From an uncultured Bacilli bacterium (GTDB lineage Bacteria > Bacillota_I > Bacilli_A > RF39 > UBA660): DNA of 7,476 nucleotides. The stretch spans positions 1 through 7,476 of the forward strand of contig CAKORQ010000042.1 of the NCBI GenBank assembly GCA_934101445.1, written 5' to 3'. This document shows, piece after piece, positions 1 through 6,785 of the stretch (its first letter is position 1; each line of letters starts with the position of its first letter). The translations under genes were made by a program, and so were the position numbers. Under the pieces are notes generated by a model. The model saw only the letters and a list, made by a program, of their open reading frames with translations. It made no database searches and was not told the origin of the DNA.

Positions 1-49
1 GCTCTACAATGTCGGTATCATCTTCGACAATTAATACTTTATTGTGCAT
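1..49 (-). CDS. Response regulator, N-terminal fragment (cut by window edge)
   Basis: Only the first 16 codons are inside the window; they read MHNKVLIVEDDTDIVE. This is the first beta strand and acidic pocket of a CheY-like receiver domain: a hydrophobic strand (KVLIV) followed by the E-D-D acidic cluster, which in this family binds Mg2+ next to the phosphorylated Asp. The ATG is supported by a strong Shine-Dalgarno, GAGGGTGA at 57-64, seven bases upstream, and no in-frame alternative start lies close by. By family knowledge, it is probably half of a two-component system, with an output domain and perhaps a sensor kinase beyond the left edge. The output class (OmpR, NarL or other) cannot be told from this fragment. 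It appears to be transcribed from its own promoter at 88-116. Confidence 0.85.
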   Translation of the reverse strand, partial: MHNKVLIVEDDTDIVE

Positions 50-87
50 AAAATCATCACCCTCTAATCGTTTTTGTTAACATTTCT

Positions 88-116
88 AGGATATTACACT
101 TTAAATTTAAAGTCAA
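88..116 (-). promoter_or_regulatory. Sigma-A-type promoter of the response regulator gene, with embedded palindrome
   Basis: On the minus strand, TTGACT (111-116) is followed after exactly 17 bases by TATCCT (88-93). The -35 matches five of six consensus bases and the -10 four of six. A start near 81 would give a leader of about 30 bases that includes the GAGGGTGA ribosome binding site. The perfect 16-bp palindrome ACTTTAAATTTAAAGT (98-113) fills the spacer and overlaps the -35, which is a typical operator position. Autoregulation is possible but not shown. Confidence 0.55.
98..113. repeat. Perfect 16-bp palindrome, candidate operator
   Basis: ACTTTAAATTTAAAGT is identical to its reverse complement. 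It overlaps the -35 hexamer and most of the spacer of the predicted response regulator promoter, so a dimeric DNA-binding protein here would block or modulate RNA polymerase. In AT-rich DNA, palindromes of this kind also arise by chance, which lowers confidence in a function. Confidence 0.45.
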
Positions 117-167
117 TTACCTATTTTCATTAATTATTAGAGTTGGATAGAACAGGGATTAAAATAA

Positions 168-205
168 TTGTCATTAATAATTTCTATTGTTAATTAGTAT
201 GACAA
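168..205. repeat. Imperfect inverted repeat in the gap upstream of the response regulator
   Basis: TTGTCAT (168-174) pairs with ATGACAA (199-205). The stem continues inward as TAAT (175-178) with ATTA (193-196), with a two-base bulge at 197-198. It lies about 50 bases upstream of the response regulator -35, where an activator site could be. On the plus strand it is followed within a few bases by TTTTTT, but no plus-strand gene ends here. The rest of the gap, 117-279, shows no gene with a plausible ribosome binding site. Confidence 0.3.
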
Positions 206-279
206 ATAGCTTTTTTATTAATTTTGATGGCAATTTTTTTGTTTTGTTATTTTTATAGTTATAGTAAAATTGATTAAAT

Positions 280-323
280 GTAAAAAAATACATAGAACGG
301 TAAGAATCTTATGTATTTTTTAC
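280..323 (-). terminator. AT-rich hairpin terminator after asnB
   Basis: Directly after the asnB stop codon, the minus strand reads GTAAAAAATACATA (arm at 310-323), a loop of about 15 bases, then TATGTATTTTTTTAC (arm at 280-294). The stem is 12-14 bp. It is very AT-rich, so it is weaker than a classical GC terminator, but the descending arm ends in a run of seven T. The structure is nearly symmetrical and could work from both sides. No other asnB terminator candidate is visible. Confidence 0.6.
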
Positions 324-2141
324 TTAGGCAAAAAACTGGTCATACCAAACTAAGAAGGTATAAATGGTCCAAACTTTCTTGTAGCAATCCTTTTTTCCGG
401 ACTTATGGTCTTCTAAAAGCTTAATTATTCTTTTGTGATCAAATATTTCTTTAGCAACTGGACTATCAAACTTAGTCTTTATTTCGTTATATAAGTCATC
501 TTCTCTTATCCATTCTCTTAAAGGAACTGGAAATCCTAGTTTTTTCTTTTTATAAGCCTCATTCGGTATTGATTGCTTAGCAGCCAGTCTTAAGGCTGGT
601 TTAGTAGTTTCCTTATTTACTTTGGCATAACTTGGTAAGTGTCTTGCGACTTCATAGACTCTTTTATCTAGGAAAGGAGTTCTCGCCTCTAAGCCAAACA
701 TCATAGTATTTCTATCCACAGCGTGTAAGAAGTCTTGAACTAACCAATAATAATAATCTATTACTTGGCGTTTTACTAAGTCGCTTTGATCTTTATATTC
801 TGCATATAAAGGCGCTACGATATCTTTTGTATTAATTTGATTTTTAAATTTTACTATTTTTTGGGCTTCTTCATCACGGAATACTCGTCCTAAGCCAATA
901 TTATAATCTTCTAATTTACGCCCTCTTCTATAAACGAAGTTAAAACCTCGTACTTCGGGAAATAAGCCAGCTACTAAAGAGGCAACATGACGAATAGGAT
1001 AAGGTATTTTCATATACCAGGCTTGGTCGACTTCTTCCCGATATGATAAATAGCCCCCAAATAACTCATCTGCTCCTTCACCGGAAGTTACTACTTTTAC
1101 ATCTTTAGAAGCAATTTCGGCAACAAAGTATAAGGCAATAGCCGAAGGATCGGCAAGAGGTTCATCCATATGGTACATGATATTAGGAAATGCCTTCATA
1201 TACTCTTCTTTAGTAATTTTTTTAGATTTATTTTCAATACCTAGTTTGGCGGCTAAATCTTTAGCATATTTAATTTCATCATACTTAGGATTATCATAAC
1301 CAACGGTAAAGGTTTTATCGGGTTTAGCAATAGATACTAAGTAAGAAGAATCAATACCACTTGATAAGAAAGAACCTACTTCGACATCACTAATTTGATG
1401 GTACTTAACAGAATTATCCATAGCCTCTCTAATTTTTTTCACAATGGTATCCATGTCTTCATCTTTTTCATCAAATTCCAATTTAAAGAATTGAGTTTTA
1501 TTAATTTTACCATCTTTATATAATATTTGATAACCCGGTTCTACCCGATAAACACCTTTGAAAAAAGTTTCTTCGGTAGGAGTTGAGTTAAAGCATAGAT
1601 AACTACTTAAGATTTCTTTATTTAATTCTTTTTTAAATTTAGGGTGATCTAAAAAGGCTTTTATTTCTGATGCAAACATAAAACTGCTACCAAATTTAGC
1701 ATAGTATAGGGGTTTAATTCCAAAGCCATCACGAGCCATAAATAAGGTTTTTTGTTTAGTATCCCAAATGGCAAAGGCAAACATACCACGCAAATGCTTA
1801 GTTATGTCGCAGCCCCATTCTTCATAGCCATGAATAATTACTTCGGTATCACTTTTGTTAGTAAATTTATGCCCACTTTTTGTTAATTCTCTTTTTAGTT
1901 CGACAAAATTATAAATTTCCCCATTAAAAACGATAACTAACGATTTATCTTCATTGTACTGAGGTTGACCACCACTAGATAAGTCAATGATGGCTAATCT
2001 ACGATGGGCAAGAGCGACGTCATCATCTATAAAATACCCTTCGCCATCAGGGCCACGATATTTAATTCGTTCGGCCATATCTTTTATAACTTTTTCTTTA
2101 TTTTTAATAGTTTTATCCACAAAACCTGCTATTCCACACAT
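324..2141 (-). CDS. asnB: Asparagine synthetase (glutamine-hydrolysing), AsnB
   Basis: This 605-residue cytoplasmic enzyme makes asparagine from aspartate, ATP and glutamine. The N-terminal class II glutaminase domain (about 2-215) starts MCGIAGF, with Cys2 becoming the nucleophile after Met removal. Other glutaminase motifs are RGPDGEG (29-35), HRRLAIID (46-53), NGEIYN (73-78) and SDTE (97-100). The synthetase domain (about 235-600) has the ATP pyrophosphatase loop SSGIDSS (260-266), DEPLADPSA (326-334), SGEGADELFGGY (353-364) and FGLEARTPFLD (482-492). Length and motif order match the AsnB family, and no key residue is missing. The loop reads SSG where SGG is common, an ordinary family variant. 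The start is fixed by Cys2. The gene has a promoter candidate at 2215-2243 and a hairpin-capable palindrome between its ribosome binding site and ATG. The roughly 67-base leader is too short for a T-box. The gene ends in its own hairpin. Confidence 0.97.
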   Translation of the reverse strand: MCGIAGFVDKTIKNKEKVIKDMAERIKYRGPDGEGYFIDDDVALAHRRLAIIDLSSGGQPQYNEDKSLVIVFNGEIYNFVELKRELTKSGHKFTNKSDTEVIIHGYEEWGCDITKHLRGMFAFAIWDTKQKTLFMARDGFGIKPLYYAKFGSSFMFASEIKAFLDHPKFKKELNKEILSSYLCFNSTPTEETFFKGVYRVEPGYQILYKDGKINKTQFFKLEFDEKDEDMDTIVKKIREAMDNSVKYHQISDVEVGSFLSSGIDSSYLVSIAKPDKTFTVGYDNPKYDEIKYAKDLAAKLGIENKSKKITKEEYMKAFPNIMYHMDEPLADPSAIALYFVAEIASKDVKVVTSGEGADELFGGYLSYREEVDQAWYMKIPYPIRHVASLVAGLFPEVRGFNFVYRRGRKLEDYNIGLGRVFRDEEAQKIVKFKNQINTKDIVAPLYAEYKDQSDLVKRQVIDYYYWLVQDFLHAVDRNTMMFGLEARTPFLDKRVYEVARHLPSYAKVNKETTKPALRLAAKQSIPNEAYKKKKLGFPVPLREWIREDDLYNEIKTKFDSPVAKEIFDHKRIIKLLEDHKSGKKDCYKKVWTIYTFLVWYDQFFA

Positions 2142-2172
2142 AATATTACTTCATCAAATATTTGATGCCTTT
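2142..2172 (-). promoter_or_regulatory. asnB translation start region: SD, 16-base palindrome, start codon
   Basis: The only good Shine-Dalgarno, AAAGG at 2168-2172, is 26 bases from the asnB ATG, too far to work in a linear mRNA. Between them, immediately next to the SD, lies the perfect palindrome CATCAAATATTTGATG (2152-2167). As RNA it can fold into a 6-bp stem with an ATAT loop. If folded, it leaves ten bases between SD and ATG. The palindrome also contains an ATG that opens a two-codon frame, ATG AAG TAA, ending four bases before the asnB ATG, so reinitiation is another possible reading. Alternatively the palindrome is a DNA operator. Confidence 0.45.
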
Positions 2173-2214
2173 CTTTCATCTTTATTTTTTAATTTTACTT
2201 TAATTTTTCTTATT

Positions 2215-2243
2215 TGTATATAATCTTAAATAAATTTTCACAA
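2215..2243 (-). promoter_or_regulatory. Candidate promoter of asnB
   Basis: On the minus strand, TTGTGA (2238-2243) and TATACA (2215-2220) are separated by 17 bases; each matches four of six consensus bases. The site lies just past the stop codon of the upstream LTA synthase-like gene. Transcription would start near 2208 and give a leader of about 67 bases. AT-rich DNA produces many weak promoter look-alikes, so the call rests mainly on exact spacing and position. Confidence 0.42.
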
Positions 2244-2250
2244 GATTTTC

Positions 2251-4380
2251 TTATTCTTTATAATTTATTTTAGTATAGTAATCATTTTCAATAATAAGTT
2301 TACTCATGTTTAGACGATTTTTAACAACTTTGTTGATATTATTAACATAGTCATTCGATACTTCTAAACCTTCTTTAGTAACAAATTTATTTATACTTGC
2401 ATAATAGGTTCCATAATCACTTACCCAACTTTTATTTTGAAAGAAAACAAGGCCCGGATAGGAAGATAAAATATCTTTCCCCATAAAAAGGCGAGAATCA
2501 TAAGAAATACCAAAAAGATTATAAAGAGTTGGTAAAAAGTCTAACTGACTAGCCGTTTTATTTACGGTAAGACTTGGAGTTTTATTATTCCAAATAATTA
2601 GAGAACTATGATTTACTTCAATGGTTTCATCTCTTTTATATGTTGATAATTCATTAATAGAATTTATAGCCATGCTATAAGGGTAATGATCAGGAATTAT
2701 AGCAATAACTGTATCATCTAAACGATTATTTTCTTCTAAGGTTGTAATAAGACTAGCAACTGCTCTATCTAATTCGATTACACTGGCTAAGTAGCCTTTA
2801 GCCTCATCACTTAAGTCTAAATCCTTAACTAATTGCCAATTTTTACTTACCATAGCATTACCATTTCTATTATAAGGCATATGTGATGATACCGACACAT
2901 AATATGTTAAAAATTTCCGGGAGTTTATCCATTCATTTGCGGTTGCTTTAACCATTTCATTATCACTGGCCGGCCAAATATTACAATCCATAAGTTTTTC
3001 TAAACCGGTATTTTTGGCTTTAAAATAATCAAATCCCATCGTTTTTAAATAAGTATTACGATTTTGAAAATAAGCATCATTAGCATGGTAAGCCTTTACA
3101 TCATAATTACTATTTTTAAAAACATTGCCTAAACCAAAAGGAAAATAATTAGTCCCTTTGCGAAAATATTTATTTAAATCATTAAGATTGGCAAATAGGC
3201 CCGTTAAGTTTTGGAATTCGCCACCGATAGTACTTAAATTAACGGGAGTATAAAAGTTAGTAAAGTTAAAACCGGTCGTGGCAAGTTTATACAAAGTGGG
3301 CGTTATATCTTCTCTAATCCCAATAGTGTTAAGACTTTCAGCCATGATGACAATTAAATTTTTATCTTTAAAAAGACCGGTATATTCATTTTTTAAAGTT
3401 CCTTCATCTTCCTTAAAGTATTTATGCATACTAAGTAAAGTTTTATTTTGAGTATTATTTATTAAGTTATCAAAATCAATATCTAAATTATTATAAGAAT
3501 ATTTATTTTCCTCGGGATTATTATTAGAATTATCTAAATTGTTACCAGGGGTTGTATCTAAAATACTTGGTGATTCTATCGTCGTTTTATTATCATATTT
3601 AAAAAGTAACTCTTTTATATCTAAGTACAAAGCGGGAATAACCCCAACTTTTTCAATATTCAAAGCATTATTATAATTAGTATTAAATAGATGATAAAGC
3701 GAATTTTCTTGGTCTTTTGACTGATATGCTATAATTTCAAAAAAAGGGATACTTAAGAATAAAGCCAAAAAGTTTAAAGCCCCGGTTTTCTTATCCATAC
3801 GATTAAATGATATGTATTTACTAATAAGAATGGTAATTATAAGGGGAAGAAAAAGCCCAATTATATAGAATATGTTTTTTAAAATTTCTAGGATAGCGGT
3901 AGCAGTAAAGGCTAGAGCCTGGTCAGTTAATCCAAATAAAGAAAGACAAAAGTAAGTATTAAATACCTTTTTAAATATCAAGGCGACATTAAAAAACACG
4001 GTTACTAAAAAGATAATAATTAAGTAGATTATTTTATTCTTTTTAGGACTCTTAGTTAAAGTAGCAAGGCTTGTTATAATACTACTTATTGGTAGTAAAA
4101 GGATTAAAAGAATTAAAGTATTAATTTTTAAAATATTAGAAATACCAAATATGGTTATTTTATAAAATATTTCTAAATAAACCAGGATAAGGAAAGTAAG
4201 AATTAATAAAGATAACTTCTTTTTCTTAGGGCTTTCTTTGGCTTGCTGTTTTTTATTATAAAATTCTTTTTCCTGATTATTTAACTTAGAATTAGTTTCT
4301 AAATGGTTATTTTTAGAGTTGATTTTATTATTTGCGGCTTTATTATGATTTTTCTTAGATTTTGACTTATTTTTAGGCAT
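2251..4380 (-). CDS. LTA synthase family membrane phosphoglycerol transferase (sulfatase fold)
   Basis: This 709-residue protein has five predicted membrane helices (about 57-79, 85-107, 116-137, 163-189 and 200-219), an Asn-rich external linker (about 260-320) and an extracellular sulfatase-fold domain (about 338-635). By family knowledge, such enzymes move glycerol phosphate from phosphatidylglycerol onto an envelope polymer outside the membrane. Compared with S. aureus LtaS from memory, metal and catalytic positions are present: E348 (MAES), T384 (NLSTIGGE), D564-H565 (PDHYP). R441 and H500 match the substrate residues R356 and H416. The Trp of the FWNR motif is Gln here (FQNR, 438-441), so the exact substrate is uncertain. 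A basic Lys/Asn-rich tail (17 Lys and 12 Asn in the first 55 residues) precedes the first helix. The start has AAAGGA at 4390-4395, nine bases upstream, and no other Met before residue 195. No clear terminator or promoter lies in the 117-bp gap after tex, so read-through is possible. Confidence 0.85.
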   Translation of the reverse strand: MPKNKSKSKKNHNKAANNKINSKNNHLETNSKLNNQEKEFYNKKQQAKESPKKKKLSLLILTFLILVYLEIFYKITIFGISNILKINTLILLILLLPISSIITSLATLTKSPKKNKIIYLIIIFLVTVFFNVALIFKKVFNTYFCLSLFGLTDQALAFTATAILEILKNIFYIIGLFLPLIITILISKYISFNRMDKKTGALNFLALFLSIPFFEIIAYQSKDQENSLYHLFNTNYNNALNIEKVGVIPALYLDIKELLFKYDNKTTIESPSILDTTPGNNLDNSNNNPEENKYSYNNLDIDFDNLINNTQNKTLLSMHKYFKEDEGTLKNEYTGLFKDKNLIVIMAESLNTIGIREDITPTLYKLATTGFNFTNFYTPVNLSTIGGEFQNLTGLFANLNDLNKYFRKGTNYFPFGLGNVFKNSNYDVKAYHANDAYFQNRNTYLKTMGFDYFKAKNTGLEKLMDCNIWPASDNEMVKATANEWINSRKFLTYYVSVSSHMPYNRNGNAMVSKNWQLVKDLDLSDEAKGYLASVIELDRAVASLITTLEENNRLDDTVIAIIPDHYPYSMAINSINELSTYKRDETIEVNHSSLIIWNNKTPSLTVNKTASQLDFLPTLYNLFGISYDSRLFMGKDILSSYPGLVFFQNKSWVSDYGTYYASINKFVTKEGLEVSNDYVNNINKVVKNRLNMSKLIIENDYYTKINYKE

Positions 4381-4389
4381 TTTATCCCA

Positions 4390-4395
4390 TCCTTT
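4390..4395 (-). promoter_or_regulatory. Ribosome binding site of the LTA synthase-like gene
   Basis: AAAGGA lies nine bases upstream of the ATG at 4378-4380. It supports translation of the unusual Lys/Asn-rich N-terminal tail, which might otherwise be dismissed as a wrong start. Confidence 0.7.
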
Positions 4396-4497
4396 GCATT
4401 TACTTTTTTTTACTTAATATTTTTAGTTATTTACTTTTTTGAAAAAATTATTCCTTTGTGTAATTAAACTTTTCTTTATAGTTATTTTAGGTTTATT

Positions 4498-6618
4498 TTA
4501 AATCAAAGGTAGCAAAGATAAACTAACTTTTTGTTTTTCTTTATTGATATCACAAACATAGACTTTAACGATTTGCCCTACTTTAACAATTTCTTTAGGA
4601 TCACTAACGAAGTTTTTACTCATTTTAGAAATATGAACTAACCCATCATCATGAAGACCAATGTCGACAAAGGCGCCAAAAGAGGTTACATTACGGACTG
4701 TTCCATCGAGTTGCATTCCAATTTTTAAATCATCAATAGTTAAAATATCACTTTTTAAAATAGGGGCATCTAAGTTTTCACGAATATCTAAACCAGGATT
4801 TTGAAGTTCTTTTAGAATATCTGTAACAGTATAAATATCAGCACTTAATTTAGAGGCTAGAATTTTAGGGTTGGCTTTCTTTAAAGTTTCTTTAAAATCA
4901 TCATTATTAATATTTTTGATATTTAAATTTAGTTCTTGCAAAATGTTATTAGTTAAATCATATGATTCTGGGTGAATGCCGGTATTATCTAACGGATTTA
5001 AACCATCTTTTATTCTTAAAAAACCAATCGCCTGTTCATAAACTTTAGCGCTTATACCTTTTACTTTGGCTATATCTTCACGGGTTTTAAAAGGTTTAGC
5101 GCTCATTAATTTAGTAATAGCAGGTTTAGTTAAACCGGAAATATATTTTAATATAGAAGGACTAGCGGTATTAACATTAACACCAACTTCGTTAACTACT
5201 TTTAAAACGGTAAAATCCAGACCGCTGGCTAACTCTTTTTGATTAACATCATATTGATACTCCCCAACTCCAATAGATTTAGGATCTATTTTTACTAATT
5301 CTGATAGAGGGTCTTGAAGACGACGACCAATGGAAATAGCACTTCTTTTTTCAACCGTAAGATCAGGAAATTCTTCTTTAGCAAGTGGGGAGGCCGAGTA
5401 AATACTAGCACCAGCCTCGCTAACAATAATATATTTACAATTAGTGCCTTTAATAGTTTGGCTAACAAATTTTTCGGATTCCCGAGAGGCCGTACCGTTA
5501 CCAATAGCGATGATATCAATTTTATATTTAGCAATAAGTTCCAGTAATTTCTTGGCCGCTCCTATTTTATCATTAACCGGTTCATGAGGATAAATAACAG
5601 CAATGGTTTCTAAAGTGCCACTTGGGGATAAGACGGCTAATTTGCACCCAGTGCGAAAAGCGGGGTCAAAACCTAAGACATGGGAATTTTTAATGGGCGG
5701 TGTTAAAAGTAAATGCTCTAAATTGTCCTGAAAAGTCAGGATAGCCTTACTGGAGGACTCATCAGTTAATTCACTTCTAATTTCTCTTTCGACGCTTGGT
5801 AAGATTAATCGCTTTAAGGCATCTTTAATTGCGGCTTTTACGGTATCACAAACAAATGACTTTTCTTTTTTTATAAATTTTCGCTCTTGATTTAAGAGAA
5901 TTTCATCAAAATCATAGTCTAGACTAACGTTTAAGATTTTTTCATCTTCCCCACGATTCATGGCTAAAATATGAAAGTGTTTAGCATACTTGATTTTTTC
6001 TCGAAATTCATAATACATTTCATAAGTTTTCTTTTCATCTTTGGCTTTGCTTTTTTTACTTGATACAATAAAGCCATTATTGGTTATATAGTTTCTAATA
6101 TATTTACGGCTGGAGGCATTATCACTTATCCATTCGGCAATAATGTAACCGGCTCCTTCGATGGCTTTATCAACATCCATGTTATAACCACTAGCCAAAC
6201 TTTCCATGTTTCCTTTTTCCGGAAAAGCCATTATTTTTTTAGCAAGAGGTTCTAAGCCGGCTTTAATAGCCTCCGTAGCCTTGGTCTTTTTCTTTTCTTT
6301 AAAAGGACGATAAATATCTTCGATTTCGGCTAGTTTAGTAGCATTTAAAATATTGGTTTTAATTTCATCTGTAAGTAAGCCTTTTTCTTCAATAAGTCTA
6401 ATGGTATCTTCTTTTTTCTTTAGCAAATTTTCTTGATAACGATAAGATTCTTCGATAGTTCTTATTTCATCTTCATTTAAATTACCAGTTACTTCTTTAC
6501 GATATCGGGCTATAAAAGGAATGGTTGCGCCCTCTTCTAATAAATTTAAAACCGCCATAATTTGGGTTGCTTTAATATTTAATTCTTTAGTTAATTCTTT
6601 TATAATTGTCTCATTCAT
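4498..6618 (-). CDS. tex: Tex family RNA-binding S1 protein (YdcI-like)
   Basis: This is a 706-residue cytoplasmic protein, counted from the ATG at 6616-6618. Tex proteins bind nucleic acid and are linked to transcription and toxin-gene expression in Bordetella; their exact role in Gram-positives is not settled. Domains in order are: helical Tex N-region (about 1-190, with GATIPFIARYRKE near 30-42); a YqgF/RNase H-like domain starting at VLGFDPAFRTGCKLAVL (314-330), with IGNGTASRESE (372-382) and SEAGAS (400-405); helix-hairpin-helix repeats around VGVNVNTAS (478-486) and VKGISAKVYEQAIGFLRI (519-536); and a C-terminal S1 OB-fold (about 632-702, GTVRNVTSFGAFVDIG and GLVHISKMS). The protein stops right after S1, as in other Gram-positive Tex proteins. 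A GTG twelve bases upstream is in frame, but it overlaps the GAGGA ribosome binding site, so the ATG is preferred. Promoter candidates lie at 6639-6667 and 6786-6814. Confidence 0.95.
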   Translation of the reverse strand: MNETIIKELTKELNIKATQIMAVLNLLEEGATIPFIARYRKEVTGNLNEDEIRTIEESYRYQENLLKKKEDTIRLIEEKGLLTDEIKTNILNATKLAEIEDIYRPFKEKKKTKATEAIKAGLEPLAKKIMAFPEKGNMESLASGYNMDVDKAIEGAGYIIAEWISDNASSRKYIRNYITNNGFIVSSKKSKAKDEKKTYEMYYEFREKIKYAKHFHILAMNRGEDEKILNVSLDYDFDEILLNQERKFIKKEKSFVCDTVKAAIKDALKRLILPSVEREIRSELTDESSSKAILTFQDNLEHLLLTPPIKNSHVLGFDPAFRTGCKLAVLSPSGTLETIAVIYPHEPVNDKIGAAKKLLELIAKYKIDIIAIGNGTASRESEKFVSQTIKGTNCKYIIVSEAGASIYSASPLAKEEFPDLTVEKRSAISIGRRLQDPLSELVKIDPKSIGVGEYQYDVNQKELASGLDFTVLKVVNEVGVNVNTASPSILKYISGLTKPAITKLMSAKPFKTREDIAKVKGISAKVYEQAIGFLRIKDGLNPLDNTGIHPESYDLTNNILQELNLNIKNINNDDFKETLKKANPKILASKLSADIYTVTDILKELQNPGLDIRENLDAPILKSDILTIDDLKIGMQLDGTVRNVTSFGAFVDIGLHDDGLVHISKMSKNFVSDPKEIVKVGQIVKVYVCDINKEKQKVSLSLLPLI

Positions 6619-6623
6619 AATTT

Positions 6624-6628
6624 TCCTC
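6624..6628 (-). promoter_or_regulatory. Ribosome binding site that decides the tex start
   Basis: GAGGA lies five bases upstream of the ATG at 6616-6618. It overlaps the upstream in-frame GTG (6628-6630) and the codon after it. A ribosome bound here starts at the ATG, so the four extra residues (VRKI) of the longer frame are probably not made. Confidence 0.75.
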
Positions 6629-6638
6629 ACATAACTTG

Positions 6639-6667
6639 ATTATATAATAAAAGTCTTTTAAAGAAAA
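6639..6667 (-). promoter_or_regulatory. Candidate proximal promoter of tex
   Basis: A perfect -10 hexamer, TATAAT, is at 6639-6644 on the minus strand. Seventeen bases upstream is a poor -35, TTTTCT (6662-6667), matching three of six. A start near 6632 would leave a leader of only about 14 bases, just enough for the GAGGA site. The perfect -10 is the main support. Confidence 0.38.
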
Positions 6668-6724
6668 CTAACTATTTAAAAAGAAGAAGATATTTTTAAT
6701 ATTTTTAGAAAAATGAATACTTAG

Positions 6725-6768
6725 AATAAGTCTATATATAATAAGGAAAATAACTATAAAGACTTATT
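6725..6768. repeat. Long imperfect inverted repeat in the tex upstream region
   Basis: AATAAGTCTATATA (6725-6738, its last four bases forming the inner TATA) pairs with TATAAAGACTTATT (6755-6768), giving 13 of 14 paired positions with one internal A-A mismatch and a 16-base loop. The outer nine bases are perfect. A further ACTTA at 6719-6723 forms a small inverted repeat with TAAGT at 6727-6731, so the half-site ACTTA/TAAGT occurs three times within 50 bases. No T-run follows on either strand, so a terminator is unlikely. It would start about ten bases into a transcript from the 6786-6814 promoter. Confidence 0.5.
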
Positions 6769-6785
6769 ATGTTTTATAGATATAG

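Noticed and set aside
227..277. Tiny hydrophobic plus-strand frame (16 residues, MAIFLFCYFYSYSKID)
   Set aside because: No Shine-Dalgarno upstream, a very T-rich stretch, and no family match; chance frame in AT-rich DNA.
2142..2210. T-box or other amino acid riboswitch upstream of asnB
   Set aside because: The leader is only about 67 bases and lacks the T-box consensus and an antiterminator/terminator pair.
1987..2223. Open frame of 78 codons on the plus strand
   Set aside because: It lies mostly opposite the start of asnB, has no ribosome binding site, and its protein shows no recognisable domain; it is an antisense shadow of a conserved gene.
4381..4389. Two-codon frame ATG GGA TAA just before the LTA synthase-like start
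   Set aside because: It arises from the AAAGGATG ribosome binding site overlap; the SD is well placed for the real ATG, so a leader frame is not needed.
4381..4497. Possible promoter or terminator between tex and the LTA synthase-like gene
   Set aside because: Several weak -10-like words and an A/T-only partial hairpin exist, but no pair with good spacing or a stable stem; nothing beyond chance in such AT-rich sequence.
5295..5547. Two open frames of 77-79 codons, one per strand, inside tex
   Set aside because: Both overlap the conserved YqgF-like part of tex in other frames; composition and lack of ribosome binding sites point to chance.
6215..6226. 12-bp palindrome TTTTCCGGAAAA
   Set aside because: It is inside tex, encoding the stretch around FPEKG, with no regulatory context; explained by the coding sequence.
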